Source: Sphingobium arseniciresistens
GTDB taxonomy: Bacteria > Pseudomonadota > Alphaproteobacteria > Sphingomonadales > Sphingomonadaceae
Reading direction: 5' to 3'
DNA: 64,000 bases
Assembly (NCBI GenBank): GCA_029167225.1
Contig: JARFNK010000023.1
Span: 25,880 to 89,879, forward strand
Below the pieces are notes generated by a model, which had not been told where the DNA came from, made no database searches, and saw nothing but the letters and a program-made list of their open reading frames with translations. Below, in pieces: positions 8,093 through 17,354 of this stretch. Position 1 is the stretch's first letter. The number at the start of each line of letters is the position of its first letter. A program made the position numbers and the translations under genes.

Positions 8093-9577
8093 TCAACCCG
8101 GTTTTTCGAACAGGGCGCGCAGGGCGTTTTTGTCGGTCTTGAGCGAGGGTGTCCTTGGGAAATCATCGCAAAACAGCCATTTTACGGGGATGTGAGTGGC
8201 GAGCAGATGCTCCCTTAAATGGGCTTCGAGCGCGCTGGATGAAGGCGGTGCGACATTGGGCTTGGGGCGCACTGCCGCCACTGGAACTTCACCGAGTCGG
8301 CCATCGCGCAGGCCTACCACGGCCGCTTCAGATACGGCCGGATGGGTCATCAGCGCACGCTCGATCGACTCAGGGATGAGCTTGAAGCCGCCGCGAATAA
8401 TCGCGCCGTCGGCTCGCCCATGCAGGAAAAGGAAGCCGTCGCTGTCGATGCGCGCGATGTCGGAGGTGCGAATCCAGTCCGGTCCGATTCGAGAGGAAAT
8501 GACTTCGAGCAGCCCTTCCGCGCCGGGCGGCAGGATCTCCCCGGTCTCCGCATCGACCACGCGGAGCTGCGCGCCCGGCATCGCCCGTCCGACCGTGCCC
8601 AGCTTGGCCTTGCCCCACTGCGCGTGCAACTCGGCCGTCATCGCTGCCACCGGGCCGGCGAACTCGGTTGCGCCATAGGAGAGCAGGATGGGAATGCCGT
8701 AGCGCGCTTCGAACGCGGCTTGCACCATGGGATCGAGTGGCGCCGCGCCCGCACCGATCGCACGGAGCGAGGCGAGGGCTTCCTTGGGAATATTCGCGTC
8801 GAGCACCATCTGCACGGCCGATGGCGGCAGGCCCGAATGGACGGGGCGAAAGCGCAGGATGTGATCGCGCCATGCTTCTATGGTGAAGCGTTCGATCAGC
8901 ATGACGGGCTGTCCCCGGATCAGCATCGGCAAGGTCGAATAGAGGCCGGAGATATTGCCCAGTGGGAAATAGAGCAGAAAGGGCGGGGATGCCTGCGGAT
9001 CTTCGCCCTGCTGCCGGGCGAGCGGGCTTGCCAGGAAATGGCGCTCCAGCAGTGCATAGGAAACAGCGAATGGCTTGGGCGGGCCGGTGGTGCCGCTCGT
9101 CAATATCTGGATCTGCGGTTCAGCCGGGCCGGTCTGCTGCTGCGCCGCAGTGCCGGCCCGCTCGAAACCGGCGAGGGGTGCTGCCGCCATTTCGTCGAGC
9201 GCAACGGCCGTTATGCCGCCACGACCAAGGGCGTCGCGCACCTCGGGCGAGAAATCCTCGCGAAAGGCGATGACCGCCGACGGGGTGAGCCGATCGATGT
9301 CGCGTGCGATGCCGGTTGCCGACTGGAATGCGTAGATCATCCGGATCGTCCGGCGCTGGGCGATGAGAGCGAGCAGGGCCGCCAGCGCGGCCGGGCGGTT
9401 GCGCGAGACAAATGCGACCGGGGCATCGGCGGCGATGCCGCTGCGCTGCAGGGCTACCCGAACATCCTCCGCGACCCGGCGGACATCGCGCCAGACATAG
9501 CAGCGCTCGCCGAATATGATTGCCTTGCCGTCTGGCGCTCTGAGCAGAGCCTCGGCGCTCAGCCTGTCCAAACTCAT
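8093..9577 (-). CDS. AMP-dependent acyl-CoA synthetase/ligase
   Basis: This adenylate-forming enzyme of 494 residues would activate a carboxylic acid to its CoA thioester with ATP. The phosphate-binding loop ILTSGTTGPPKPF is at residues 158-170. The hinge and C-terminal lid follow, with the catalytic lysine in the PRTPSLKTDK segment near the end. The ATG at 9577 is chosen because AAGGAGAG lies just upstream; the open frame continues 29 codons further without support. It is transcribed alone, divergent from the hydratase at 9702, and its stop lies in a TTGAAC...GTTCAA palindrome. The substrate is unknown. Confidence 0.92.
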   Translation of the reverse strand: MSLDRLSAEALLRAPDGKAIIFGERCYVWRDVRRVAEDVRVALQRSGIAADAPVAFVSRNRPAALAALLALIAQRRTIRMIYAFQSATGIARDIDRLTPSAVIAFREDFSPEVRDALGRGGITAVALDEMAAAPLAGFERAGTAAQQQTGPAEPQIQILTSGTTGPPKPFAVSYALLERHFLASPLARQQGEDPQASPPFLLYFPLGNISGLYSTLPMLIRGQPVMLIERFTIEAWRDHILRFRPVHSGLPPSAVQMVLDANIPKEALASLRAIGAGAAPLDPMVQAAFEARYGIPILLSYGATEFAGPVAAMTAELHAQWGKAKLGTVGRAMPGAQLRVVDAETGEILPPGAEGLLEVISSRIGPDWIRTSDIARIDSDGFLFLHGRADGAIIRGGFKLIPESIERALMTHPAVSEAAVVGLRDGRLGEVPVAAVRPKPNVAPPSSSALEAHLREHLLATHIPVKWLFCDDFPRTPSLKTDKNALRALFEKPG

Positions 9578-9637
9578 GCCGTCTCTCCTTGATGCAATTG
9601 TGAGCCAGAAATCCGGGGGCGACCATGTGCAAGCGCA

Positions 9638-9649
9638 ACGCCATGGCGA
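9638..9649. promoter_or_regulatory. Candidate operator, TCGCC-N2-GGCGA-like palindrome
   Basis: ACGCCATGGCGA (reverse complement TCGCCATGGCGT) lies in the 124-base divergent gap between the CoA ligase and the hydratase. It matches 9 of 10 defined positions of the 12-mer seen in other divergent promoters of the window. Confidence 0.3.
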
Positions 9650-9701
9650 TGCTTGGGCAACCACGGTTTCTACCAGACAGGGTGTCGATTAGGCTTGCAG
9701 C

Positions 9702-10688
9702 GTGGCCGATCCCATTGCCTTGTTCGATCCCTGCGCATTCGCGATCCCCTGGAGCGGCGACTGCCCCGCGGTAGGGTTCGTGAATCTAGACGGGACGGGA
9801 GAGGGCATGGCTTCCTTCCATCTGCCCCCATTCCCGCTCCTGGGGATCGGCAATCCCGCACATCCGATCGCGCACCAGCTTGACGCCGTGATCGAGCCGC
9901 CATTTACGACCGCGATGATCCAGCATGCATGCGACGCGCAGCCGGATGCTGCCGCCATTCTCGCGCAATTGCTTCGCTTGATCGAGCCGCTGGATGTCGA
10001 GCCGGCGCTGGTGGCGGAATCACTCGCCTATGCGGTACTTCAGGGGAGCAGCGGCCATGCAAGCTGGCTCGCCGCTCAGCAGGCACGCCCGCCCCAGCCA
10101 TCGGGCGAGGTGAGGGTGGCGCGGCAGGACGGGCTTCTCACCATCACGCTCGATCGGCCGATCGCGCATAATGCGATCGACCGCCATATGCGCGACGGAC
10201 TGCGCGAGGCGTTCGAACTGGCGGCGCTGGACCCCGATATCGAACGGGTGGTGCTGCGGGGAGAGGGGAGGAGTTTTTCCGTCGGGGCCGATCTGGCGGA
10301 ATTCGGCACGACGCGGGATCCCGCCATGGCGCATGGCATCAGGATGCGGACCCTGCCAGCACATGCGATCGCCCGGTGTTGCGACAGGCTGGAGGTGCAT
10401 GTGCAGGGCGGATGCGTCGGCTCCGGGCTGGAGATGGCCGCCTTCGCGCGCCGCTTGACCGCGAGCGCACGGGCATGGTTCCAGTTGCCAGAACTTGCCA
10501 TGGGTGTGATCGCCGGCGCGGGCGGATGTGTATCCGTCTCCCGCCGGATCGGACGGCAACGGGCGGCGCTGCTGATGCTGTCTGGCAAGCGGATAAGTGC
10601 GGAGGTCGCCCTAGGCTGGGGGCTGGTCGACGCGATCATAGACGATCGATCCGTTGATGATCGTCATCCTGACATCGCTGGCCTGTAA
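9702..10688 (+). CDS. Enoyl-CoA hydratase/isomerase with N-terminal extension
   Basis: This crotonase-family protein of 328 residues has an unusual first ~130 residues ahead of the crotonase fold. The fold shows the oxyanion segment GRSFSVGADLAEFG near residue 195 and the LPELAMGVIAGAGG loop near 265, typical of hydratases and isomerases acting on CoA esters. The N-terminal part contains LLGIGNPAHPIA and helical segments seen in one crotonase subgroup; its role is not known to me. The start is GTG at 9702 with only a weak ribosome site. Its last 78 bases overlap the end of the convergent amidohydrolase gene. Confidence 0.87.
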   Translation: MADPIALFDPCAFAIPWSGDCPAVGFVNLDGTGEGMASFHLPPFPLLGIGNPAHPIAHQLDAVIEPPFTTAMIQHACDAQPDAAAILAQLLRLIEPLDVEPALVAESLAYAVLQGSSGHASWLAAQQARPPQPSGEVRVARQDGLLTITLDRPIAHNAIDRHMRDGLREAFELAALDPDIERVVLRGEGRSFSVGADLAEFGTTRDPAMAHGIRMRTLPAHAIARCCDRLEVHVQGGCVGSGLEMAAFARRLTASARAWFQLPELAMGVIAGAGGCVSVSRRIGRQRAALLMLSGKRISAEVALGWGLVDAIIDDRSVDDRHPDIAGL

Positions 10689-12026
10689 CCGCGATCGTGC
10701 AACCGCCCAGGGGCGGTCGAGCAGGCATAGGTCGGCTGGGCTGCCCTTGGCGATGGCGCGCTCCGACCGGAGATCGCGCGGATCTGCGATAAAGAGTTGC
10801 AACGCCTCTTCCGGGCTCAGGGCTTCGTCCTCGCCGATCAGGCGACCCTCGCGCGTGCGGCGAGAGATCGCGGCGCGCATCGCCAGCCAAGGGTCATGGC
10901 TGCCAAAGGGCGCGTCACTGCCCCCGGCAAGCGTCACGCCCGCCCGGCGGAAAGCGGCGAGGCGGTAGAGGAAGGCGTGGTCGCGCGGCTCCACGTCGCG
11001 CAGATACTGGTCGCCGCGCTGCGCGATGAAGTGGGGCTGGCTGACGACCTGCAGCCCCAGTCTTTGCATCTCGGCCAGCAGATGATCGGGCGTGACGCCG
11101 GCATGTTCGATCCGGTCGCCCTGGCAGGCTCCGGCGGCGTCCAGCGCGGCGAGCGCGAACACCAGTTCCGTTTCGGTCGTACAGTGGATCGCGATGGCGC
11201 GGCACTGCGCATGGCCGTCGCGCATCAGGGCGATCGTCTCATCGAGGTCGGGCAGGGCGTTTTCGTGCAGATGCAGCTTGAGGGGGCCGAGCATCAACCG
11301 GTCACTGAAACGCCCCTCCCGAAGATCGAGCGTGCCGGCGAGCAGCACCTGTTGTTTCAGCTGCCCGTGATGTTGCTCTTCCACGAAATGCGCTGCCATC
11401 TCCCCGTTATTGGCCGGCGACATGTCGGTCAGCCCGGTGACGCCCATGGCGGCGAGGTCTGCGCTAATTTCGGCAAAGGACGGCGGCGTGCTGCCCAGCG
11501 CCTGCCGCAGCCAGCGATCCTCGTCGAACAGGCGGCCGGTCCAGCGGCCATGCTCGCGCTCAAGCCCCGGTGGGGCGGCGGCGTTCGTCAGGATGAGGTC
11601 GAGTGCGCGGCTGTTGAGGAACCACATGCGCCCCGATCGATGCTGGATCCGCACCGGCCGGTCGGGCGCCCAGCGGTCGAGCGTCTGCGCGTCAAGCATC
11701 CCCGCAACGCTCTCATGATAGCCGATGCCGCGCAGCCAGTCCCGGCCGGGCCGGTCGAGCGCTGTCGCAAGCTCCGTGCTGGTCGCAACCTCCGGTGGAC
11801 CGCATGGAATGGATGCCCGCGCGACCGCGAGCGCCGACAGATGGATATGATGGTCGTGCAGGCCGGGGAGCAGGGCGCCGCCCTGCGCATCAATGACAGG
11901 TTCGCCTTCCTGCGGCTGGAGTATGCCGATCTCGGTAATCAGGCCACTCTGCCACCTTACATCGCCATGGCCGTGCCGCCAGATGTCGGCATTGCGGATC
12001 AACACTGGGCCGTTGCCGCGAGCCAC
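10611..12026 (-). CDS. Amidohydrolase family 3 (YtcJ-like)
   Basis: This metal-dependent hydrolase of 471 residues has the GLHDHHIHLS metal site near residue 58 and a late GGSDAPFGSHDPW segment with the catalytic aspartate, both typical of the YtcJ/amidohydrolase-3 family. These enzymes hydrolyse amide-like or cyclic bonds; the substrate cannot be told. It is the last gene of a minus operon and starts inside the 3' end of the permuted CoA transferase gene (28-base overlap), implying translational coupling. Its own 3' end overlaps the convergent hydratase gene by 78 bases. No clear terminator is visible there. Confidence 0.9.
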   Translation of the reverse strand: MARGNGPVLIRNADIWRHGHGDVRWQSGLITEIGILQPQEGEPVIDAQGGALLPGLHDHHIHLSALAVARASIPCGPPEVATSTELATALDRPGRDWLRGIGYHESVAGMLDAQTLDRWAPDRPVRIQHRSGRMWFLNSRALDLILTNAAAPPGLEREHGRWTGRLFDEDRWLRQALGSTPPSFAEISADLAAMGVTGLTDMSPANNGEMAAHFVEEQHHGQLKQQVLLAGTLDLREGRFSDRLMLGPLKLHLHENALPDLDETIALMRDGHAQCRAIAIHCTTETELVFALAALDAAGACQGDRIEHAGVTPDHLLAEMQRLGLQVVSQPHFIAQRGDQYLRDVEPRDHAFLYRLAAFRRAGVTLAGGSDAPFGSHDPWLAMRAAISRRTREGRLIGEDEALSPEEALQLFIADPRDLRSERAIAKGSPADLCLLDRPWAVARSRLQASDVRMTIINGSIVYDRVDQPPA

Positions 12027-13180
12027 TTTTCATTGTCCTGCCCCAGCGAGGCAACGGAGCCGTTGGAGCGGTCGGCCACGGCGGGGAAGGGCTGCCCCCG
12101 CATCGCGACCCAGTGTTTGAGGCTGTTCATCAGTGCATCTTCGTCATGGGCGCGCTCGTCGGCAAGCGCTTTGGCGACGATGGCGCTCATGGAGAGGATC
12201 ATCCGCGCGCCAATGCCGCTGGCGCGCTGTTCGAGGGCACATCGTGCCGCGTGGATGCCTGCCAGCGGATCTGCGCAGGCATCGCCGCCGAAACCGATCC
12301 GGCCGCTGGCGTCCAGCAATGCCGCGCTGAGGCCCGCCGCCACGCTGCAATCGTCACCAAAGCCGATCCAGTTACCGGCCTCGCCTTCGTCTCCATGACC
12401 GGTGATCGTGACCCATACGAGACCGGGCACGTCGCGCACCAGCGCGTCGGGATTGATGCCGAGCTGGGGCAGGGCGCGCGGGCGGGCAGCTTCCAGCACG
12501 AAGTCGGCACGGCGGATGAGCGAGATCAGCGCATCCCGATCCTGACGATCCCGCAGGTCGAGCGCGACATTCGCCTTCTGCTGGTTCAGCCGGGCGAACA
12601 GCGCAGGATCGCCCTGCCGCATGCGATCGGGCCGGTTACGGCTTTCGACCTTGATCACCCGCGCGCCGGACAGGCCCAGCAGATGACCCGCCAGGGGGCC
12701 GGCCCAGAGCGCCGTCAGATCGACCACCAGCGGAGGGTGTTCACGCCGCGTTACGGGCAGGCCGGTCGCGCTTATCCTGCATGGCGGGCTGACGGGCCGC
12801 TCGTTCAGGCTGGCAATCGCAAGGCCGAGGGTGCGGCCCTGCATGGCCAGTTCTTCCGCGCGCCGGACGGACATGCGCTGCTCCAGTGCCGCGACGTCGT
12901 TAGGATCGACCGACGCATCCCCCAGCAGCGCGGGCAGCATCGCGCGATCATCGTCCCGCGACAGGTTGAGTGAGATATGACCGTCGCTGGTGGCAAAGAA
13001 GCGGCAGCCACCGCCCGCCGAGGTCGTGCCGGGCACGACAAAGCCGTTCAGCGCCGCCCGTTCTCCAAGCAGAGTCGCGCCTGAAAGCGCCGCCAGGGGT
13101 GGGAAGCCGGTGATGGCCGCGATAGCCTTGATCTGTGCATCGGCCCAGCCGGAAAGGGGGATGGGGAATGCACTGGTCAC
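11999..13180 (-). CDS. CaiB/BaiF-type CoA transferase with permuted half-domains
   Basis: This protein of 393 residues has a reversed domain order. Residues ~1-150 resemble the C-terminal half of a class III CoA transferase (GGGCRFFATSDGHISLNLSR near residue 60). Residues ~155-393 resemble the N-terminal half (VVDLTALWAGPLAGHLLG, then ARVIKVES). The likely catalytic aspartate lies in the IGFGDDCSVAAGL segment near residue 310. I recall similar permuted CoA transferases in actinobacteria, so this is probably an intact member of that subgroup and not a broken gene. The GTG at 13180, one base after the upstream ligase stop, is the likely start; a longer frame overlaps the ligase. It is coupled to the amidohydrolase downstream. 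Confidence 0.85.
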   Translation of the reverse strand: MTSAFPIPLSGWADAQIKAIAAITGFPPLAALSGATLLGERAALNGFVVPGTTSAGGGCRFFATSDGHISLNLSRDDDRAMLPALLGDASVDPNDVAALEQRMSVRRAEELAMQGRTLGLAIASLNERPVSPPCRISATGLPVTRREHPPLVVDLTALWAGPLAGHLLGLSGARVIKVESRNRPDRMRQGDPALFARLNQQKANVALDLRDRQDRDALISLIRRADFVLEAARPRALPQLGINPDALVRDVPGLVWVTITGHGDEGEAGNWIGFGDDCSVAAGLSAALLDASGRIGFGGDACADPLAGIHAARCALEQRASGIGARMILSMSAIVAKALADERAHDEDALMNSLKHWVAMRGQPFPAVADRSNGSVASLGQDNEKWLAATAQC

Positions 13181-13181
13181 G

Positions 13182-14678
13182 TCATGCCGCAAAAAGCTTC
13201 TTGATTTCTCGGCGGAGCAGCTTGCCCATTTCATTATAGGGAAGGGCGTCGGCGAACAGGATTTTCTCGGGGACGCGGGACGAGCGCAGCCGAGCGCGAA
13301 TGACGTCCTTCAGTTCATCCTCTGCAGGTGCGGTCTGGCCATCGCGAATGACGATGATCACGCCTACGGCCTCGCCCCATTCCAGCGAGGGTATGGCGAC
13401 GGCAGCGGCATCGGCGATCGCAGGATGGGCGAGCAGCACGTCCTCGATCTCGCCGGGTGAGATATTCTCGCCGCCGCGCACGATCACGTCGTCGGCACGC
13501 CCGGACAGGAAGAGATAGCCTCCCTCGTCGATCCAGCCCGCGTCGCGGGTAGGGAACCAGCCCTGCGCATCGAGCGCGCTTCGTTCGCGATATTCGCCCG
13601 ACACCTGCTCGCCGCGGACGTAGATCTCGCCCTGTTCGCCGGCGGGGAGGAGCTTGCCCTCATCGTCCCTGATCTCGATCTCGACAGTGGGGAGCGGACG
13701 CCCTACCGACGCGAGCCGTGCCCGCGCCGCGGGATCGGTGGCGGCATGCGCGGCGCGATGCTCGTCGGGGCCAAGCAGGGCTACCGTCGAACTGGTCTCG
13801 GTCAATCCATAGGCATTGGTGAAGCCCGTGTCGGGGAACAGGTCCAGCGCATGATGGATGAGTTCGAGCGGCATCTTGCCACCACCATAAGCAATCGACC
13901 GTAGCGAGGAAAGATCGGGGCGGTGGCCCTTGTCCATCGCGTCGATGATGCGGGTGAGCATGGTCGGCACGACGAAGGCGTTGCTCGCCTTCTCCGCCGC
14001 GACGAGGTCCATCCACGCCTTCGGATCGAAGCCGGGCAGCAGCAGGATGCGGCGCTGGGCATAGATCGAGCTGAGCAGCGCCGCGATGCCGGCGATATGA
14101 TAGGGCGGCACGCTGACGAGGGCGGCATCCTCTTCGGGCGCCGAGCCGAATTCCACCGTGCCTAGAATATAGGATACGAGATTGGCGTGCCTCAGGATCG
14201 CGGCCTTGGGCGCGGCCGTGGTGCCGCTGGTGAACAGCTGGATCGCCACGCCCTCGCCATCCTCGCCCTCGGTGGGCGCATCCGCGCTGCGTCCCAGGGC
14301 CGCCTCGACAAAGGCGGCACGGGTCAGGACGGTGTTGGCCTCATCCGGGCAAAGCCGCGTGATGCGGTCCACATCGCCGATCATGAGCGCAGGCGTGACC
14401 CGTGCCAGCAGAGCGCCAAGGTCCGCATCGGCCAGCCGATAGTTGAGCGGCACATAGGGCACGCCGGCGAGGGCCGCGCCGAACAGGGCCATCGCGCCGG
14501 CCTCGCTGCTTTCGTCGAGTAGTGCGACATGCGCGCAGCCGCTGTCGCGGATCAGCGCCGCCGCGCCGCGCGCGCCAGCCAGCAGGTCGGCATAGGACCA
14601 GCACTTGCCGTCACAGACCAGACCGATGCGATCGGGATCGGCATCGGCCGCCATTTCGAGGAACAGGGCGATGTTCAT
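13182..14678 (-). CDS. AMP-dependent acyl-CoA synthetase/ligase
   Basis: This second acyl-CoA ligase of the window has 498 residues. The phosphate loop FTSGTTAAPKAA lies at about 149-160, the YGLTETSS adenine motif near 280, and the C-terminal catalytic lysine in NEMGKLLRREIKKLF. The ATG at 14678 lies 10 bases after the stop of a small upstream gene. The stop is one base from the GTG of the CoA transferase, so the genes are tightly coupled. Together with two CoA transferases it offers alternative routes to CoA activation; the natural acid is unknown. Confidence 0.92.
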   Translation of the reverse strand: MNIALFLEMAADADPDRIGLVCDGKCWSYADLLAGARGAAALIRDSGCAHVALLDESSEAGAMALFGAALAGVPYVPLNYRLADADLGALLARVTPALMIGDVDRITRLCPDEANTVLTRAAFVEAALGRSADAPTEGEDGEGVAIQLFTSGTTAAPKAAILRHANLVSYILGTVEFGSAPEEDAALVSVPPYHIAGIAALLSSIYAQRRILLLPGFDPKAWMDLVAAEKASNAFVVPTMLTRIIDAMDKGHRPDLSSLRSIAYGGGKMPLELIHHALDLFPDTGFTNAYGLTETSSTVALLGPDEHRAAHAATDPAARARLASVGRPLPTVEIEIRDDEGKLLPAGEQGEIYVRGEQVSGEYRERSALDAQGWFPTRDAGWIDEGGYLFLSGRADDVIVRGGENISPGEIEDVLLAHPAIADAAAVAIPSLEWGEAVGVIIVIRDGQTAPAEDELKDVIRARLRSSRVPEKILFADALPYNEMGKLLRREIKKLFAA

Positions 14679-14688
14679 GGGGTGCGTA

Positions 14689-14979
14689 TCAATCCGATGC
14701 GGGCAGGGGCTTGGCGTCCTTGGTGTTGAGCGCCACGCCATTCACGGAAAGCGAACCCTTGCCGGGCTTCACGCACAGCAGTTCAAAGCTGTTGGCAGCA
14801 TCGACATAGCGCTTGCCCATCAACGTGCCCTTGGCAAAGTCGTCGCTCAGGGGCGCGGGCGTTTCCGGCTTGGCTTCGCCCATGGGCGCGCCGCCGCATT
14901 CTATCGTGCCTTCGCCGCTGCGGATCACCATCACCTCGGTATCGCAGGCTGCGCTTTTCAGTTTCGTTCCGGGCTTCAT
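14689..14979 (-). CDS. Small conserved protein of unknown function
   Basis: This 96-residue soluble protein starts MKPGTKLKSAACDTEVMVIR and contains an ECGGAPM segment at residues 27-33, with cysteines at 12, 28 and 69. I have seen similar short proteins beside acyl-CoA ligases in catabolic clusters of actinobacteria and sphingomonads, but I know no function. A metal- or CoA-binding accessory role is only a guess based on the cysteines. It sits between the CaiB transferase (20-base gap) and the CoA ligase (10-base gap). Confidence 0.82.
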   Translation of the reverse strand: MKPGTKLKSAACDTEVMVIRSGEGTIECGGAPMGEAKPETPAPLSDDFAKGTLMGKRYVDAANSFELLCVKPGKGSLSVNGVALNTKDAKPLPASD

Positions 14980-14999
14980 ATTGTCCTACCTTCCAAGGC

Positions 15000-16226
15000 T
15001 CAGGCGATGGCGCCGCTTGCCTTCAACTGCTCGATGCGGTCCCATTCCAGACCAAGTTCCATTAGCACGATTTCGGTGTGCTCCGATGCCTGGGGCGACC
15101 GGGTCGTCTGCAGGGGTGCGCCATCGAACTGCACGGGGCCGCGCACGAGCCTGAGCGGTTCGCCGCCGTCGGCGCCTTCGACCTCGATGATCATGTCGTT
15201 CGCCAGCGCCTGTTCGTCGGTCAGCAGATCCTGGAAGCTCTGGACCGGCGCCCATTGGCCCTTCATCGTCTTCAGGTGATCGCGCCAATAGGCGAACGGC
15301 TTGGTCGCAAATGCCTTGACGAGGATGTCGCTGGCCGCGCCCGCATTCTCAATGAGCGAAAGCACGTCGTTGAAACGTGGATCGTCGGCCGCCTCGGGCA
15401 CACCCACATGCGCGAAGGTGTCGCGGATCAGGCCTGTTGGGCTGACCATGCACAGATTGATGGTGCCACCGTCGGAGGTGTAGAAATTGCCCATGAAGGG
15501 GTTGCGCAGGGAACCGCCGGATGTCGGCATGCCATTGCGCGTGACGACGCCGGTTTCCATGATCTGGGCGATCTGCGCGCCCGATGCCCACCAGCCGGCG
15601 CTCAGCAGCGACACATCGAGTTCTGCTGCTTCGCCGGTCTTTTCGCGATTGAACAGGGCGCCCGCAATGCCACCGGCAATGAACATGCCGCCGATGGAAT
15701 CGCCAAAGGCAGGAATGCCCTGCGTGAGCGGCCCCGGCAGTTCTTCCGGGGTCATGGCATAGGCGATGCCGCTTCTTGCCCAAAAGCATGTACCGTCGAA
15801 GCCGCCGACCTCCCGCTCCGGCCCCTTGTTGCCGAGCGCGCTGCCGCGGGCATAGATGATGTTCGGATTGGCGGCGCGGATATGCTCGACATCGAACTTG
15901 TTCTTCTGGCGCACCTGGGGAAGATAGTTCGTCAGGAACACGTCGGCGGATTTCGCCAGCTCATAGAGCACTTCCTGCCCCTCGGGCGTCGACACGTCGA
16001 TGCCGACGCTGCGCTTGCCGCGATTGGGGTGCTCGAACAGCGTGTGGCGCAGCGGATCGAGCGTGACGCCGCCCATGTTGAGGAAGCCACGCTGGGTGTC
16101 ACCACGAACCGGGTGCTCGATCTTGATGACGTCGGCACCCCAGTCCGCCAGCACTGCGCCTGCAGCCGGTACGAAGGTGAACTGCGCGACTTCCAGAACG
16201 CGCACACCTTTCATCACCTGAGTCAT
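15000..16226 (-). CDS. CaiB/BaiF family CoA transferase
   Basis: This class III CoA transferase of conventional domain order has 408 residues and would move CoA between carboxylates. The N-terminal segment [30 protein letters not shown] is the family signature, and the catalytic aspartate is expected in the [15 protein letters not shown] segment near residue 145. A C-terminal half with [13 protein letters not shown] follows. The start is taken at ATG 16226 with GAGGGGA upstream; a 16-codon longer frame lacks support. It is the first gene of the operon ending at 10611 and is divergent from the SDR at 16460. Confidence 0.92.
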   Translation of the reverse strand: MTQVMKGVRVLEVAQFTFVPAAGAVLADWGADVIKIEHPVRGDTQRGFLNMGGVTLDPLRHTLFEHPNRGKRSVGIDVSTPEGQEVLYELAKSADVFLTNYLPQVRQKNKFDVEHIRAANPNIIYARGSALGNKGPEREVGGFDGTCFWARSGIAYAMTPEELPGPLTQGIPAFGDSIGGMFIAGGIAGALFNREKTGEAAELDVSLLSAGWWASGAQIAQIMETGVVTRNGMPTSGGSLRNPFMGNFYTSDGGTINLCMVSPTGLIRDTFAHVGVPEAADDPRFNDVLSLIENAGAASDILVKAFATKPFAYWRDHLKTMKGQWAPVQSFQDLLTDEQALANDMIIEVEGADGGEPLRLVRGPVQFDGAPLQTTRSPQASEHTEIVLMELGLEWDRIEQLKASGAIA

Positions 16227-16459
16227 AATCCCGTCATCCCCTCGCATACCGCACGACACGGCTGAATTCATCAAAGCCTAGATGCTGGGATCGACGCCGC
16301 AAACCCCCCAGAGGGTTGCGCGCTCGGGCTATCGCTCGCACGATGCCGCCGGTCGGCTCAACGCTGCGGCGATATCCATGGCACGTCCCGGAAAGCATTG
16401 GTTGAGAAGGGCCATAGCTGTGCCAATAGCCGCATGAAGACATGTCCTGGAGGGATGCC

Positions 16460-17251
16460 ATGAAAATCGACTCTTCGCTTTCCGCTGTCGTGACGGGCGG
16501 CGCATCGGGATTGGGGCTCGCCACGGTTCGCGCGCTGCGTGAGGCGGGCGTCAAGGTCGCGATCTTCGACATCAATGAAGACAGCGGCCAGAAAATCGCC
16601 GAAGAAGTTGGCGCCCTGTTCTGCAAGGTCGACATCATGTCGGAGGAAAGCGCGATGGCTGGTTTCGAGAAGGCCCGCGCTGCCAATGGCCAGGAACGGC
16701 TGCTGGTCCATTGCGCGGTGGTTTCCAAGGGGGGCAAGACGGTCAGCAAGGACAAGGAGACCGGCGGATACAAGCGCCTGTCGACGGCCGACTACGCCAT
16801 TTCGGCCGAGGGCGTCCTTGTTGCCAGCTATCGCATGGCGTCGATTTCGGCGCTGGGCATGGCGTCGCTGGAGCCGCTTGAGGATGGCGAGCGCGGTGCC
16901 ATCGTGCTGACGTCCAGTGCTGCGGCGCAAGATGGACAGGTGGGGCAGGTGGCCTATGGCTCGCTCAAGGCGGGCGTCAATGGCATGGTGCTGCCCATGG
17001 CGCGCGACCTCATGGAACTCGGCATTCGCGTCAATGCGATCATGCCCGGCATTTTCGCCACCCCACCGATGCTCCGCTTCAAGGATATGAACCCGGCCAT
17101 GTGGGACAGCTTGAGCAATTCGGTTCCCTTCCCCAGGCGCTTGGGAAAGCCCGAGGAATTTGCCAGCATCGCGATGGAGCTGCTGCGCAACAGCTACATG
17201 AATGCGCAGACCGTCCGGGTAGACGGCGCCATTCGCTTCCCGCCCCGCTGA
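16460..17251 (+). CDS. Short-chain dehydrogenase/reductase, 3-hydroxyacyl-CoA dehydrogenase type II-like
   Basis: This NAD(P)-dependent SDR of 263 residues has the cofactor motif TGGASGLG near residues 13-20, an active-site serine in VLTSSAAAQDG, and Y-G-S-L-K near residue 170. The overall look, with TGGASGLGLATVRALREAG and the insert around residues 90-115, resembles mitochondrial type II 3-hydroxyacyl-CoA dehydrogenases, so a beta-oxidation role is likely but inferred. The ATG at 16460 is preferred to one at 16442 because a GGAGGG ribosome site lies 5 to 10 bases upstream. It is a single gene, divergent from the CoA transferase operon. Confidence 0.9.
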   Translation: MKIDSSLSAVVTGGASGLGLATVRALREAGVKVAIFDINEDSGQKIAEEVGALFCKVDIMSEESAMAGFEKARAANGQERLLVHCAVVSKGGKTVSKDKETGGYKRLSTADYAISAEGVLVASYRMASISALGMASLEPLEDGERGAIVLTSSAAAQDGQVGQVAYGSLKAGVNGMVLPMARDLMELGIRVNAIMPGIFATPPMLRFKDMNPAMWDSLSNSVPFPRRLGKPEEFASIAMELLRNSYMNAQTVRVDGAIRFPPR

Positions 17252-17354
17252 CATAACGACAGTTTTCGCAGGGCATATGTCTGTGGTGCCGGGCGCCGAT
17301 GCGCCCGGCGTCTCTGCGGCCATGCATGCCATCTCGCGCCTGCGAAAAAATATA

